DNA of 64,000 nucleotides from JAFARZ01 sp036490795 (GTDB lineage Bacteria; Actinomycetota; Actinomycetes; Streptosporangiales; Streptosporangiaceae): assembly GCA_036490795.1 (NCBI GenBank), contig DASXDG010000066.1, positions 1 through 64,000 of the forward strand, in the 5' to 3' direction. Positions 63,785 through 64,000 of the stretch are shown here, in pieces (the stretch's first letter is position 1; each line of letters opens with the position of its first letter). The position numbers were made by a program, and so were the translations under genes. A model generated the notes under the pieces. That model ran no database searches. It was not told the DNA's origin and was given only the letters and a program-made list of their open reading frames with translations.

Positions 63785-64000
63785 GTGGCGAAGGTCCGGG
63801 TTTACGAACTCGCTAAGGAGTTCGGGGTAGAGAGCAAGGCCGTCATGGTCAAGCTCCAAGAGATGGGTGAGTTCGTACGGTCAGCGTCCTCGACGATCGA
63901 GGCGCCCGTAGTGCGGCGGCTCAAGGAAGCGTTCGCGACCAAAGATCAAGGTCAGGGCCAGTCAAGGCCGAAGTCCGATGCTGCGCGCCCGCAGCCACCG
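63785..64000 (+). CDS. infB: Translation initiation factor IF-2 (5' end only)
   Basis: The first 72 codons: AKVRVYELAKEFGVESKAVM, then LQEMGEFVRSASSTIEAPVVRRL, the IF2-N domain, then the start of the low-complexity Gln/Pro/Arg linker. The window ends before the GTPase domains. GTG 63785 with AGGAG 4 nt upstream. Confidence 0.95.
   Translation, partial: MAKVRVYELAKEFGVESKAVMVKLQEMGEFVRSASSTIEAPVVRRLKEAFATKDQGQGQSRPKSDAARPQPP

Overview
The window is high-GC actinobacterial chromosome. The mycothiol gene mshA, Lsr2, an actinobacterial ClpC, a SenX3/RegX3-type two-component pair, a chaplin-like secreted peptide and DUF2342, DUF2516, DUF3180, DUF4081 and DUF4439 proteins all point to a filamentous or soil actinomycete, perhaps Streptosporangiales-like. 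The species cannot be named from sequence alone. No phage, transposase, CRISPR array, tRNA or rRNA was seen.

Layout. 0-2.2 kb: a divergent pyrH, a decayed short-chain dehydrogenase, and a MarR/NAD(P)-binding protein pair. 2.3-9.5 kb: myo-inositol catabolism, with a GntR regulator convergent to a six-gene operon iolG-iolE-like-iolC-aldolase-iolB-iolD on the minus strand. All five operon junctions are 4-nt GTGA overlaps. The same TGTCNNGACA motif lies before gntR and before iolG. 9.5-26 kb: a housekeeping block with ppa, dacB, DUF2342 protease, tilS, hpt, ftsH, folE, a PG lysyltransferase-like gene, a fused folP-folK, DUF3180, a MocR regulator, a chaplin-like gene, DUF2520, panC and coaX. 26-36 kb: NlpC/P60 hydrolase, argA-like acetyltransferase, a 46-codon membrane peptide, lsr2, clpC, mutY, a membrane-anchored protein, radA and two TIM-barrel enzymes. 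37-47 kb: XRE regulator, DUF2516, MFS exporter, BlaI/M56 pair, YbjN, mshA, gpmA, a SenX3-like kinase with its response regulator, and a DeoR regulator. 47-53 kb: a sugar ABC importer, an S33 peptidase and a DUF4081 acetyltransferase. 53-61 kb: an accessory-looking stretch with MarR, TPR remnant, unknown protein, ROK regulator, HelD-like helicase, small protein and a decayed amidase. 60-64 kb: ferritin-like pair, then rimP-nusA-ylxR-infB (infB runs off the end).

Between genes, mostly between convergent genes, lie five copies of an approximately 85-bp imperfect palindrome with a central TGCTCACAGCA. They start near 12863, 31511, 39085, 45717 and 53218. Each has a short-period tandem repeat (about 15-20 nt where the unit is clear) within about 250 bp. 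A second family of 18-bp palindromes (GTCAATTGCGCAATTGAC type) occurs four times. I do not recognise either family, and they are the best candidates for something undescribed here.

How the genes work together. The iol operon converts myo-inositol towards central metabolism. MshA in the same window draws on an inositol phosphate for mycothiol. FtsH, ClpC, HelD, RadA and MutY form a protein, transcription and DNA quality-control set. FolE, FolP-FolK, PanC and CoaX supply folate and CoA precursors. Many genes have a TANNNT box 6-7 nt before the start codon and no Shine-Dalgarno, suggesting leaderless transcripts.
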